Shown here one piece after another: positions 10,470 through 22,505 of a stretch of 64,000 nt of DNA; the stretch's first letter is position 1; every line of letters starts with the position of its first letter. This stretch comes from Lepiota brunneoincarnata (Eukaryota; Basidiomycota; Agaricomycetes; Agaricales; Agaricaceae): contig JAEBUN010000003.1 of NCBI GenBank assembly GCA_023014365.1, forward strand, positions 1,550,001-1,614,000, in the 5' to 3' direction. The notes under the pieces are model-generated. The model did not search any database. It was given only the letters and a program-made list of their open reading frames with translations, and was not told where the DNA came from. Both the position numbers and the translations under genes were made by a program.

Positions 10470-11671
10470 TTATCCCCTTTGTAAGGTCTGATGTCCTCAT
10501 CAGACATATCCTCAGTATAGTCCGACAGGCTCTCCTGTGATGTTTGATTTGGTGACAGGGTCCCAGTCATAGTAGGGGTCGGGTTCTGGAGAGTTGCTTT
10601 GATAACTTGGTGGCCTGGGGATGGCAGGTCTTGGGTGAGGTCGATGACAAGGGGTTCTATGGAGCAAGTGGTGATGGGTGTGTTGAAGGACCGATTCAGA
10701 AAATTGGTGGCTTCTACCAGTAGATGTGGTGGTGGCGTTGGTGGCTGGAATGATGATGGGGGCACCTTGAATTTGGGTGTGGAGGGGTCTGGCTGAGGTG
10801 GGGCGCTGCTCAGTGTTTGCAATAATGTGTTGAATATTGTTGTTTGTGATTTCGCATGTGAGGGATCGAGCTCTGCTTGGTATTCCTTGTGGGCAGCGAT
10901 ACAGGCCAGGTACCATACTGGCAGGTTGATGTTGGTAAGGATTTCTTTCGCAGTGCTTCTTGTAATGGCCAGGGGCAATCTTTTGGCAATATCAACATTG
11001 GTAGCATGGGCATCCTGCCTTGATATGGCCGTATCAATGGCAGCAATTGCAGCAAGTTCTGGTGTTGGATAGGTGGTTGGTGGTAGTCCCGGTGGGGGTG
11101 TCATTAGAAGCAGATATAACTTGTATAGCACTTGGTGGTTGGTTATTCATATCCACCATGGGAGGGTTGGGAGGTTGGGTGGCAGTCCCGATAGGTAGGA
11201 CAGGGCAGTCCCAACTTCTGCTTCTATTGCTTGGGCTTGGAATCAGACTCTTGAATGGGAATTCGGTGAGAGTGGTTGATAACATGGCAGAAATGGTAGT
11301 GCAGTCCTGTTCCTCTGTTGCGCTAGAAAGAATAGTGGTGCATAGTTCTTGGAATTCTGTTGTTCAGCCATAGACAAGGCGCTTGTGATACAGAAGAGCA
11401 GTAAATGTCTTCCAGCAGGTGTCAACCAGGGGTACCATCGCTGGACTGCATTTAAGACAGGTTCTGGTAATATGAAAGGGAACTTCATGTAAAAGGATGG
11501 ATCATATTTCAGATTGATTGGAGGGAAGGAAGGTATGCCGGATGATATAAGGACTGTTGGTCCTGTCTGGTTGGTTGTCAACAGTATCGGCAGCAGGGCC
11601 AGGTTGGCTATTTCCTGTGACACGGTTCGCCAGGGATATGATTCTTTCCCAGATGAGAAGGTGTCCATCAT
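10094..11671 (-). pseudogene. gypsy-2 ORF3, sense ORF after pol reading into the LTR
   Basis: The ATG at 11671 overlaps the pol TGA as ATGA. One frame then runs about 525 codons to 10094, broken by TGA codons near 11243, 11160 and 10448. The frame crosses the internal-LTR border at 10469. The 16164-16861 LTR has CGG where 10448 has TGA, so the frame was once continuous into U3. Visible features are a Pro-rich middle (PPTPPPHLLVEATNFLNRSF), a DLTQDLPSP motif, and an acidic C-terminus with repeated SDYTED/EYEDEEGEYY/ESEESDG. I see no signal peptide, transmembrane segment or cleavage site, so it does not look like env. Function unknown. Confidence 0.7.
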
Positions 11672-14600
11672 TGTCTGGCTCTGGGAGGTCTGGAGTGGTT
11701 GCTCAAGTATTGGGTGGTTGGGTCATTGGTGGGGCTGTCTAGTTGGTGGGCCCTTTTATATTCTTCAATGATTTCCTTGGCATTCTCCAGGTTTGCTTCT
11801 GGTTCCCAGGAGTCCTCAGTGGGAAGGTATCCTTTCCATCTGACTAGGAATTGATACTTGTTCTGGAATCTTCTGTGGCGCAGTATTGACTCGACCTCGT
11901 ATTCTTCTTCTCCATTGATGAGGTCAGGAGGTGGGGCTGTGTTGTATTCCCCATGTGTGTTGTTCTCTTCTGCAGGCATTAGGAGGCTTGCATGAAACTT
12001 GTTGTGGATCTTCCATTTGATGGGTAATTTTAGCTTGTAGGTAACAGGTCCGAGTTTTCTTGTTATGGTGAAGGGACCTTCTTGGCATTGGGCCAGTTTC
12101 TTCGAGGCATACTGAATTGGGAGGTTGCGGTTGTCTAGCCAAACCTTTTGTCCAACTTTCAGATTGATATCTAGCCAGTTATATCTTGCAGCCATTTTTA
12201 GTCTAGCTTGCTCATGCGCAGCTTGAGCTTCTTGGCGTATCTTGGCGAGGTATTTAAACTTCTCTCCTATTGCTGGAATGTTCATTGGCTCCTCAGAGGT
12301 CAGAAATCCTTTGGGGGTTGATCCATAGAGGAGTTCAAATGGGGTATGTTGTCGTTTGGCATGTGTCTTTGAGTTGTGAACATATTCTAGGAGTGGAAGT
12401 GCCTTTGTCCATTTGTTCGGGTTTGATGAGCAATAGATGCCAAGGTATAGTTCTATTTCTTGATTGAATTGCTCTGTTTGTCTGTCTGTCTGCGGGTGGT
12501 AGGCGGTGGAGAGTGCTTGTTTGATTCCAAGTTGTTTGTAGAATTCTTTCATGGATTTGGCAGCGAATCTGGGGTCGCAATCGCTGAGGACCTTTTTGGG
12601 AAGGCCAAATCTAGAGAATAGCTGTTTGATAAGAATTTTGGCGATCTTGTCCATGTTGGCAGTTTTTGCAGTAGGTTCTAGAATTATCCCCTTTGTAAGC
12701 TGGTCGACCACAACCAGTATAGAATCATGGGGTCCATCCGGGGGTAGGTCTGTGATAAGATCCATCAAGATATTCGAGAAAGGATGGGTGGAACGGGGTC
12801 CAGGGATAGGTTGAAGCAGTGGTTTCAGGGGGTGGCAATTGATCTTGTATTGTTGGCAAGCACCACATCCTCGGACGTAGTTCTTGACAAATGATCACAT
12901 CCCAGGCCAATAGGCATACTCCTGGAGTTTTCTAGTGGTTTCTGTGATTCCAGGGTGTCCTGCAGTTGGTGAGTCATGTACTCTTTGCAGTAGGCAGCAT
13001 CTGAGATGTAGATCTTGAGGTATAAATAGCTTTCCATGAACACATGGGTGTCCTGAGTCATCTTCCTGGGCAATGCTGGTTTGTTTCTTCTTCTTCCACA
13101 GCTCCTTTATTTCATGTTTGGTGGTTTCGTCAATAATACGGATGTGCTGTGGTCGTTCTGGGGTGAAGAATTTATCGGGTAGGGCAACAATCTGTTTGTT
13201 GTCTTTTATCTTGGGTTCATGGTCAGGTTGTCTTGAGAGAGCATCTGCTGGTCCATTTTTCTTTCCAGGGATGTGCCAGATTTCAATGTCAAATTGTTGC
13301 ATGTAGGCAATCCATCAAGCTTGTCTTCTACTGAGATCCTTGGGTTTTCTCCAGTGGTGAAGGTTGTCGTGATCTGACCATACAATGGTTTTGTGAGATG
13401 ATCCTTCTATGTGGTGGCACCATTCCTTGAGTGCTCGGATTATGGCAAAGAGTTCTTGTTTGGAGCAATGATAGTTGCATTTGGCTGGTGAGAATCCTTT
13501 TGAGAAGTATGTGACTGGGTGTTTAACTCCATTATTATTGCGTTGAAGGAGGACTGCTCCTGATGCAAATAATGATGCATTGCATTTGATTTTGAAAGGT
13601 TTGTCTCAGTCTGGTACTATTAGTACCAGTTCGCTTTGAAATTTTCTCTTGAGGGTGTCAAAGGCATTTTGGCATTCTTCTGTCCATTCGAATTTCTTGG
13701 TTTTGGACATTAGAGCATTGAGGGGTTTAGCCCATGTGGCATATTGATGTATAAACTTCTGGTAGAAGTTGCAAAATCCTATGAATTTGCATACATCACG
13801 CAGGGTAGTTGGTGTTGGCCACTCAGCAATGCCTTTGAGTTTTGCTGGGTCCATTGAGACTGAGTCTGGAGTGATGATAACTCCTAGGTATTTGAGTCGT
13901 TGGCGTTTGAATTCACATTTTCTTGGTCTTGAGGTATAGATCATTGTCCTTGAGTATCTTGAGTACTTCTCTTGTAAGACATCAGAGTTCTTGTTTTGTT
14001 TTTGCATGGATGAGGATGTCATCCATGTAAACAATTACTCCTCCATTATTGATGAGTTTTCGGAATAGTGAGTCCATTATGGTTTGGAAGGTTGCTGGGG
14101 AGTTGCACATTCCGAAAAATATGACCATAGGTTTGAATAATCCTCAGGGTGTTCTGAATGCTCCTTTCCATTCATCTCCTTTGCATATATGGATGTTATT
14201 ATATCCTACTCGTACATCGAGTTTGGTAAAGTATCTTGATCCTCAGAGTTTGTTGAGAATATGTGAGATGAGGGGAAGGTTGTATGCATTCTTGACAGTG
14301 TGTTCGTTGAGGTACCTGTAATCTTGACAGGGGTGTAGTTTTCCATCTTTCTTTCCTACAAAGAAGAAAGGTGAGGCCATTGGTGATTTGGATGGTTGAA
14401 TGTATCCTTTCTGAAGGTTTTCTTCAAGGAATGTGTCAAGTTCCTTTTCTTTGTTAAGGGAGATTCGGTAGGATTTCATGGCGATTGGTTTGAATGATTC
14501 CTTGAGTTCAATCTTGTGATCCCATGGTTGTTGTGGGGGGAATCGTTTGGCTTGTTTCTTGCTGAATACTGGGAGGTATTTGTGGAATGCTGCAGGTACA

Positions 14601-15240
14601 ACTTTTCTTAGGTTGTCATTCTTCTTTTCTCCATGTTGTATGGCAAGAAATTGTGATGCTGAGGCTTTGAAGTTGATTTCTTTGAAGCTAGTAGGCTCGA
14701 GGGTGGAGATGTGGTTGAGTTGGTCGTTGTAGATCCAATCAGGTTCCATAGATTGGATGAGCTCTCAGTAGATAGTGTTGTCCCAACATTTGTTTCTCCA
14801 ACGTAATTGTTTGGCATCCCAGTTGATGTCTGGGTTGTGTTCTGTGAGCCAAGGGAATCCAAGGATGAGTCTTGGGCTTCCAAGGGAGACTACTTTTGGT
14901 TTGATCTCCATATCCTTTCCATTAACCATTAGGTTGAGGGTCGTATAATGGGTGGCTGTCCCATTTTCATTAATGCATCCATCGGCATTTTGTACTTTGA
15001 TGGGTCGATTGAGGGGTACTATCTTGAATGAGTGTTGTCTGACCATTCCAGGGTCGATGAAGTTTCCTGCTGCTCCTGAGTCGAGTAGGGCAAGTAGTTC
15101 CATGCTTTCAGGTCCTTCCTTAGTGATTTTGTGTTTTCAGATTTGGCAGGGTAGATGTATTACGTGTGCTGATGATTCCTGTAGTTTTACAACATTAATA
15201 TCATTATGTGGATAATGAAAGGAAGGGGGTCTTTGTGGAG
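11668..15240 (-). pseudogene. gypsy-2 pol: protease, RT, RNase H, integrase, chromodomain
   Basis: Domains in order: aspartic protease LLALLDSGAAGNFID near 15090; RT with [16 protein letters not shown] start, [20 protein letters not shown] near 14320 and VIVYMDDILIHAK near 14025; RNase H around VWSDHDNLHHWRK near 13370; integrase H2C2 finger at about 12990-12860; DDE core LMDLITDLPPDG, LSDCDPRFAAKS, TEQFNQEIEL (12770-12450); chromodomain YEVESILRHRRFQNKYQFL to SWEPEANLENAKEIIEEYK at about 11930-11740. The integrase-chromodomain part (12768-11668) is open. Upstream there are stops near 14765, 14243, 13606 and 12895 and a frameshift near 14000, mostly TGA or TAG. Confidence 0.93.
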
Positions 15241-15264
15241 GGCTAGACATGGTGGCTAGTCTCC

Positions 15265-17846
15265 TTAGGCAAAATCCTTAACCAGAGGGGCATCTGGGTG
15301 GTTAGATTTGTTTGCGAAGTGTTCATAAATGTCCTCGACTTCTTCGTTGGTTGCATCTTCTAGTATGTTGTATAGGGAGTTCTTCTCCCTATAACTTGCT
15401 TGTCTTCTTCTGGATATCGCATTTGACCAGTTTCTGGCATCCAAATTGCAGGGTAATTCAGATCGGTGATGTATGGTCTTCTTGGTGGGGCATTCACGGG
15501 CGAAGTGTCCAGTCTTGGGGCAGTTGAAGCATCTCTTCTCCTTGAGATCCCTTCTCTGGGCATCTGTGAGGATTGCATTGAGGGCTTTGTGGGTGTGCTC
15601 CTGTACCAACTGGTGGAGTCTGTCTTCTTCTGTCTCCTCATCTTCATCAGCTTCCTCAGTGAGTAGATCTGGCTCTTCCTCAAAGTTGAGGTTGTAGACC
15701 ACTTTGGTGAGTTGGTCAATATCCATTGCATTAGGGTCTGTCACTTGATAGGGGAGTGGGACACGGCGCATAAAAGCATTTCTTTTCCCTTTAAATGAGT
15801 GAGGGTGCGAAGTCATTGGAAATGAGGGAGCTCCTTGAGTTTGCATATAGTCACATTGAGTTTGTAATATTTGATATGCTGTTCGAGCTTGCTTGAACCA
15901 GTCATTGAGTTTGTTTCCCAGATTGAGGCTAATTGTCTTGATTGCAACAGGGCAATCCAGCCTGTTCTTGAAATAGTTGACCGCTGCCACTCCATCTCCA
16001 AGGTTGGCCTGATAGGCAAGTATCTGGAACTGAGATATGTAATCATCCATATATCGTCCATTCTGTTTGAGGTGGTGGATTCTGTCCATTGTGTCTGCAG
16101 GGACATTATTTGGGGCAAAGAATGTGTCAAGTCCTTCCAGGAATTTCTTCCATGTTGGAAGGGTGTTATGAACAGTCCAGACCGGGAGGAACAAGAACTA
16201 TTGTTCGACTTTACAAGATGGGTACAGGAGACTACAGACCAATTACGGGCACAAGAATATGAAGACGAGGAAGGGGAATATTACACCGCCATGCAGGACC
16301 TGGCGAGAGAAGCAGGAATGGAGATAACTTTGGAGGATATATTGGAATACCCCGAGGACGAGGAAGATAACCATGGATCAACCGACCCAATCTCCGATAC
16401 GGATGGAAGCACCGAGAGAATGGAGAGCGAGAACGAAGAAGACTCCATGGAGATACAATCGGGAGAAGAAGATTATGAGTCAGAGGAAAGCGATGGAACA
16501 TCGCACAGCAGTAGCGAGAGTACTGACTCATTGTAATATAAATAACACTAGGATGCCATCAGCCAGGATGTGCATCATGGTCAGGACTGCGGACGACCAG
16601 TAGAACAGCCAAGTAACCTATAACGAGTATATAGCACCTCATAGGTATATAAGGCCTGTACAAGTAGAGATTAAAGCCTTAAGCTTTAATCTTGTTAACA
16701 GCGGTCGTTTACCTCTCTGCCTTGACTTGGCATCTTCCCTCGTTATCTCATTGAGCGCGATCCACTAAGCTCTATAAGGCCAACCGTCTCGGACACCTTG
16801 TAGAGTGATTGAAGGCCGTCTCCAGTTATCCTCGGGTACAGAAGGAGCACGGATCATAACAAAGGGTCTGGCTTCCGTCAAGTTCCTTGTTTGATTCCAA
16901 GAATGCTCCTCTCCATGTTGCGGCAGGGCTGGTGGACATGTATGAAAGGGTGAATTGTATCTTGGTCTTGTCATTGGAGAAGGCACCAGGCTTTGCATTG
17001 ATGTATAATTGTACTGCATCCTTCCAGAGGTGGTAGTAGTCAGTCTCTCCATTAAAGGTTGGGGGTGTACATATTGATCTTTGCAGAGGAGGCCATATTG
17101 TCAATGTCAGAGGTTGTGGATTCCTCATCAGAAGTGTGAATAGACCTGGTAGTGGGGCTAACTTTGGATGGTTTGGATTGTACAGGGGAACTGGATCAAG
17201 GCAGTGAGTGTACCAGTGATCCAAGTGGTGATATGAGGGGTGAAGATGTTCTTGGGGGTTCCTGTTGGCTGTTGCAAAGTGTTGTTGTGAAGTCTTGTAC
17301 TTGTTGAGGGTTGAGGACTGGAGGATGAGGCAGGTGTTCTATGAATTGGCTCCCCAAGCTTTGAGCAGGTAGAGGTGGCAGTTCTTTCAGGTGGTGGTTG
17401 TTTAGGTAGGGATTGAAGAACTGATGCTGGGGGTGCTGGGTATCCTAGGTCTTCTGTTCGACATTGAACTCTCTCGGTAGGTTGTGTAGGGTATGGTGCA
17501 GAACCAGAGGGTGAACGAGTGAGGGGTATAGGTTTTGTTTTCTTTTTATGGTCTGTGGTAGAGGGGGTGTGAAGTTGGGTTCGGAGTCAGTTGTTGACCA
17601 GTCAGAACTGTTAGATTCTTCATAGTCAGTGGCAAGGGGGTCATTTTGGTTTGTAGACAGGGTGTAGAGGGAAGAAGTCGAAGGTGAAGGTGGGAGTGAG
17701 GGTGAATAAACAATGCTTGCGGGTGCGTTATCCCAATCAATGCTTGAAGGTGCGGATGACCTATATACAACGCTTACAGGTGTGTTATCCCAATCAACAC
17801 TTAAAGGTGTGGATGACCTATCAATGCTTTCAGTGCATCTGACCAA
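15265..17846 (-). pseudogene. gypsy-2 gag, interrupted by a solo LTR
   Basis: An N-terminal Ser/Pro-rich piece lies at 17846-17445 and a capsid-like piece at about 17224-16867 (FNGETDYYHLWKDAVQLYI, a Retrotrans_gag-type segment). After the inserted solo LTR the same frame continues at 16158-15265 (WKKFLEGLDTFFAPNN.., DDYISQFQILA). A CCHC knuckle CFNCPKTGHFARECP lies near 15530-15485. The two flanking parts are exactly in frame once the 703-bp insertion is removed. A frameshift separates the N-terminal piece. Capsid and nucleocapsid roles follow from the family. Confidence 0.88.
16164..16861 (+). repeat. gypsy-2 solo LTR inside gypsy-2 gag
   Basis: 698 bp, TGTTATGAACAG to GGATCATAACA, with TSD aaggg (16159-16163, 16862-16866). 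Opposite orientation to the host element and richer in CpG. Its U3 reading frame is intact: from the ATG at 16168 it runs without a stop to 16536, with 120-odd codons rich in D, E and S. It shows the undamaged form of the ORF3 tail. Confidence 0.93.
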
Positions 17847-18022
17847 GGGTGCAGAGGGTATGGTGGCCTGCTCTATGGGGGTGTATCACTGGACAGTGAC
17901 AAGGCATGTCATCAGATATGGTTGGCACTTGGATAGCGATAAAGCGTATCATCTGCCAGTGTGGAAGGGTAGCGACAAGGTGTACCAATACCACGGGGTG
18001 TATGATGGAGGTTATCCAAAGG

Positions 18023-18034
18023 AAGCTTTAATCT
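18023..18034 (-). other. gypsy-2 self-priming PBS
   Basis: Two bases inside the 5' LTR the minus strand reads AGATTAAAGCTT, the exact complement of AAGCTTTAATCT in the element's own LTR downstream of its TATA box. The geometry matches Tf1/sushi self-priming, where the 5' end of the RNA folds back as primer. No match to a tRNA 3' end is apparent. Confidence 0.7.
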
Positions 18035-18036
18035 AA

Positions 18037-18738
18037 TGTTATGATCTATGCTCCTTCTGTATCTGAAGATAACTGGAGATGGCCTTCAATCACTCTACAA
18101 GGTGTCCAAGATGGTTGGCCTTGCAGAGCTTAGTGGATTGCGCTCAATGAGATAACAAGGGAACACGCCAAGTTAAGGCAGAGAGGGTTAATGACCACTG
18201 TTAACAAGATTAAAGCTTAAGGCTTTAATCTCTACTTGTACAGGCCTTATATGTCTATGAGACACTATATACTTGTTATAGGTAGTTGGGCTGTTCTACT
18301 AGTCATCCACAGTCTTGACCATGATGTGCATCCTAGCTGATGGCATCCTACTGTTATTTATATTACAATGAGTCAGTGTCCTTGTTCTCACTGCTGTGCG
18401 ACATTCCATCACTTTCTTCTGACTCATAATTTCCTTCTCCTGATTCTATCTCCATGGAATCTCCTCCATTCTTGCTCTCCACTCTCTTGGTGCTTCCATC
18501 CGTATTGGAGGTTGGATCAGTCAATCCATGGCTGTCTTCTTCATCCTTGGGGTATTCCAGAATATCCTCCAGAGTTATCTCCATTCCTGCTTCTCTTGCC
18601 AGGTCCTGCATGGCATTATAATATTCCCCTTCTTTGTCTTCATACTCCTGCACTTGTAGCTGGTCTGTGGTTTCTTGTACCCATCTTGTAAAGTCAAATA
18701 GTTGTTCCTGTTCCTCTCAATCCAGACTATTCATAACA
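18037..18738 (-). repeat. gypsy-2 5' LTR
   Basis: 702 bp, followed by the TSD actaa. On the minus strand it carries TATATAAGG-like sequence and, about 35 nt downstream, AAGCTTTAATCT, which is complementary to the PBS at 18023-18034. R should therefore begin near this sequence. Confidence 0.93.
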
Positions 18739-19505
18739 ACTAAACCTGTTGAGACGGCAGAAGAACAACGCAGTGAGTCAAACAAAATGTGGTGAGAATA
18801 CTGAACCCTGGCTCACCCAATTTCCCCATTAGAACAACTATCTGATGAGTGGATGGCTCTGATCTACATGTTCTTCCAGCCAACTCCTTCCATTGTGACA
18901 GTTGATGGACAGTGTGTCCACAAATTCAGGTGCACTGCATCAAATTGTAAGGGATGTGGCAAAAACCCAAGAATGGTCCGATGTTACCTTGATACATCTG
19001 ATCAAAACTCAATGGGAAACCTTCGCAAGCATGTGCCACTGTGTTGGGGAGATGAAATCTTACATGGTGTGGATGCTTGTGGCGACCTAGAAAGTGCTTG
19101 GGAAGGGTTAGACAAAGCCAAGAAGTTAAAAGATGGATCAATCATGACAGCCTTTGAGAGGAAGGGGAAAGGAAAGATTACCCTATCTCATCACCAACAT
19201 GATAAAGCCCAAACTAGGTTCATGGCGATCAACTATCATCTAACCTGTCTAATGTATAGCTCAGGGCTGAAATCATTCATTGGGTATCAGAAAGCATGTG
19301 ACCTTTTTCAATTGTTAGTGATTGAGGATTCCAATGCCTGATGAAGACTGGCAGACCGGAATATTACATACCTTCTCCTTCCACCATCTCATGTAATGTC
19401 AAGCAAGTGTTCATGAAGGTTTGGGGTAGGATTGCGAAGATGCTTCCAGTAAGAATTCAAGTCAGCTTCGTGATGACATAGGACAAGATTGATTTACCCC
19501 ATCCA
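18739..19505 (+). pseudogene. hAT transposase, zinc-finger and linker part
   Basis: After the intron ending near 18830 the frame reads EQLSDEWMALIYMFF, then a Cys/His segment HKFRCTASNCKGCGK..NLRKHVPLCWGDE that looks like a BED-type DNA-binding finger. It continues to about 19330, where a one-base deletion breaks the frame; PEYYIPSPSTIS then resumes in another frame. A TAG follows near 19480. It is cut at 19510 by a solo LTR. Confidence 0.7.
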
Positions 19506-19510
19506 GGAAC

Positions 19511-19863
19511 TGTTACGCTGGTTAGGTGTCTGCAAGGCTCAATGCGATTAACAACAAGTTAACTGTTGAGTAGTGTGAGCAAGTCTAAGGCGATGCCGAA
19601 GAGCAGGAACAAATACTGTGTATAATAAGACAAAGCTAAGGATTACAAGTAATACTTAGGTCTATATATACTACTGAGGCAACTGGCATGTGATAAAAGA
19701 GAGAATCACATGCAAATGGACGGAAATCACAGGCCAAAGGTGGACTAACTATAGACGGGCAGTGACATGTGATAAGTAAATATAACCGGGTGCTGACAAT
19801 GGGCAGTGACATGTGATATGTAAAAATAGATGGGCAGGTGCACAAAAAGGGAAAATGGTAACA
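19511..19863. repeat. solo LTR, family S2 (353 bp)
   Basis: Ends are TGTTACGC and GGTAACA, flanked by the TSD ggaac (19506-19510, 19864-19868). It interrupts the hAT transposase just before its first catalytic motif. This is the only copy in the window and it has no internal region. Confidence 0.88.
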
Positions 19864-21144
19864 GGAACACGAGGGTGCCCTCAGCTTTGGGACAGACGCA
19901 TGGACTTCACCTAACCACAAGGCTTATATTGCTGTAACCATCCACTTTGAGCAGAACAGGGAGCCGATGTGTCTTCTGCTTGACCTTGTCAAGGGTGCAA
20001 AGTCTCATTCCAGCATGAATCTTGCATCCACATTCACAAAAATACTAGTTGATTTTGGGATAGCACACAAGGTAAATATGCTGGATGATTTACATGAAAA
20101 AATGGGACTTATGGTGATCTTGCACACCAGATTCTCAGTGTTACATGCGATAATGCATTGCCAAATGACATGATGATCGACGCACTTGCTGAGCTAATTA
20201 TTGCATTCCCAGGTGCTGCAAATTGAATGCGTTGCTTTACACATATTCTGAACCTAGTCATCAAATGTGCCGAAAGCCAAGGCAGATGAAGCACTTGATG
20301 TGGCATCACAGGCACTGGTAGACCTTGCAGGAGATATCAATATGGAGGAGGCAGCGATGGATGAGAGAAATGATGATGAGGATGATGACAGAGAAGAGGG
20401 TTGGGTCGATCCACATGATGGGATGTCACAGGGGGATCAAGACAAGCTTGATCTGGTGGTGCGTCCAGTGCGTTTGGTCCTAGTAAAAGTAAGTTTAAAC
20501 TCAGATTAAACCCTAATGCCAGACCAGTACTCATCCAATCCAGCTACAAAAACTTGCATATGCAATCAAAAACTCCATGACAATCTTACTCCCTCACTGG
20601 ATTCAGCTCCTTGAAGATCTGGTAGATGATGCTACCGATCCCCTTGCCATTCAGATGATGCCACACAACATTGCGGCATGCTGGAATTTGACGTACAACA
20701 TGCTCATGTTTGCTCTCGAATATCACAAGGCAATCGATGGAATTTCTGGTGACAGGGACATGAGGAAGTATGAGCTTTCAGATGAGGAATGGGAGCTGGT
20801 TCAGCAGCTGTGTGATGAATTGGAAGTACATTGTGCTGGCCATCTTCCCATATCCTGCCACTCACGTTTTCCCAGATATTCAAGGACGCGACCCTTTTCT
20901 TTTTGCATTCAATGCCAAACCTTGCCACTGTGATACCTGCAATGGACCACATTGATGTGCATCTCATGACTGCAAGCCAAGACTTGAACTACTTGCTTGC
21001 CATTCGCACTTTGCTGGCACTCGGAAAAGCCTATCTAAACAAATACTACAACATGACTGACCAGTCAGAAGTCTACCAAATTGCCATGAGTGAGCACCCT
21101 TCCCCCTGATCATTCTATTCAATTACAATGCTTTTGAGCAGTCT
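19864..21144 (+). pseudogene. hAT transposase, catalytic region
   Basis: The frame reads EGALSFGTDAWTSPNHKAY (D of the DDE triad), IAVTIHFEQ, LLLDLVKGAKSH and later CVKQRIQ-like and FTHILNLVIKCAE sequence. An acidic insert around NMEEAAMDERNDDEDDD lies near 20340-20400. A likely intron (gtaagt..ccag, about 20490-20544) follows, then MTILLPHWIQLLEDLV and YNMTDQSEVYQIAM near 21050-21090. The TDAWTSPNHKAY and NLATVIPAMDHID segments are characteristic of fungal hAT transposases. Frameshifts occur near 20120, 20230 and 20830, so it is dead. Confidence 0.85.
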
Positions 21145-21805
21145 TGTTAGAGCCGGTGCGGGTCGGAACCGAAGCGGAGGGTTGGGGTGGTATCCTTGGT
21201 ATAAGGTAACTGGGGGACGGGACGACGTCAGTACGTAGACGGCGGGACCGAGGCGGAGTACTTCGGGCGGAGAGTGGACTTGCGGCCTCAGCTTATGTGC
21301 TGTGCCCTCCTACTGTCCGAGTCCGTATTTCAGGAAGTCGGGGCCGAAGCGGAGCGAGGCAGAGAGAGAGGAGGATAGGGAACAGGGGACTGGTCCGCTG
21401 CTCGATTCGATTATCAGACTGAGGAGTACAAGCCAAGTGCCTACGGTATATATACTACTAGCTCGACGAATTATGACTCGTACTGACTACGTGTGGAGCG
21501 AAGCGGAGACCCATATGGTTACAAGCGGATTACGAATAATTTCGAATGGAATGGAGACCAGTACGGGTATGGAGACTGGTAACGTATTCTGATTACGGAC
21601 GGAGAATGGAGAACTGGACAATGGGAGCACCGAGGGTCAGGTGATCGTGGCATGTGTAGAGGTAGGTCGCGTGATCGGGGCGAAGGGTTGCGGTCGGAGC
21701 CAGTCGGGGCCGAGTCGGAGGGCATAGGGTTGTCGTGTGGAGCACACGTGGAGTCGAGAAGCCGAAGCCTAATGGTTAAGCTCTAGGTTTGGTGTGGATA
21801 TGACA
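21145..21805 (-). repeat. gypsy-1 solo LTR in hAT
   Basis: 661 bp, tgttagagccggtg to ggtgtggatatgaca, with TSD agtct (21140-21144, 21806-21810). It retains many CpGs, so it looks younger than the LTR at 46-1002. It separates the hAT catalytic core from the C-terminal dimerisation domain. Orientation is given relative to gypsy-1 coding. Confidence 0.93.
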
Positions 21806-21810
21806 AGTCT

Positions 21811-22505
21811 TACATCCACAACACAAACTTCAATATTTCCCACAACGCCAACTGGGACAATGTGTGGATCACCACTGCAATGGTGATTGGGTCCATGATG
21901 AGTTTAAACAAGCATATGCAGACCTTCCCATCGATGAGGTTGTTGTTTGTATGAAAAATGTATGTGCTACCCATCCAATGTCTTTCTGCATTGAAACTTG
22001 CTAACATACATTTTTAGGCCACTAGACCTACCAAGTGGAACATCTTTGATGACCTACCATTGGTTTCTGCCCCCATCACCTCCAAGCTCAAGAACAAGCT
22101 CCAACAATACCTTGAGTGTCCTGTCAAGAACGTCAAGAATGCATTTGTGTGGTGGGTCAAAAACCAGATGGTCTACCCCTGTCTCTCTTGGATGGCGTTA
22201 GACTACTTGTCAATACCAGGTATGTGTTCTGTCATTAGTCTCCCATACTTGATCTAACGACTCCTACAGCTACTTCAGTTGATGTGGAGCATGTTTTCAG
22301 TAAAGGAAGACTCATTCTATCTCATGTTCGGAATGGACTCTCAGTTCAGTCCATGCGTGCATTGATGTGTCTTGGCACTTGGAGCAGGATGGGTTTGCTG
22401 AAGGATAAGGATGTGATGCAGGCTGCGAGACTGCCTGATGTAAATGGGAGTGAGGCTGAGCTGATGGTCGTTGGGATGATATATTGTAGTAGTACAAGTT
22501 GCTAA
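21811..22505 (+). pseudogene. hAT transposase C-terminal dimerisation domain
   Basis: LDYLSIPG..TSVDVEHVFSKGRLILSHVRNGLSVQSMRALMCL is the classical hATC signature (SxxxERxFSxxG, then a conserved LSxxxxxxLxxL). A short intron probably lies at about 22219-22268 (gtatgt..ctacag), joining SIPG to TSVDVEH. The protein ends near 22503. Upstream, FRPLDLPSGTSLMT and KWWVKNQ-like stretches match the preceding part of the family. This is the best-preserved part of the hAT. Confidence 0.85.

Larger units (their letters stand above)
9768..18738 (-). mobile_element. gypsy-2, full-length Ty3/gypsy chromovirus with a third ORF
   Basis: LTRs of 702 bp each (9768-10469 and 18037-18738) have TGTTATGA..TCATAACA ends and TSD actaa (9763-9767, 18739-18743) within the hAT. 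The minus-strand order is LTR, self-complementary PBS, gag, pol with chromodomain, ORF3, PPT, LTR. A solo LTR of the same family is inserted in gag in opposite orientation. Stops and frameshifts are common in gag and pol. Confidence 0.95.

Noticed and set aside
10094..11671. Gypsy-2 ORF3 as an envelope gene
   Set aside because: Position is env-like, but no signal peptide, hydrophobic membrane segment or protease cleavage site is visible.
15871..16536. 221-codon plus-strand open frame
   Set aside because: It is a chance fusion of antisense gypsy-2 gag with the U3 frame of the inverted solo LTR; only the part from 16168 is meaningful.
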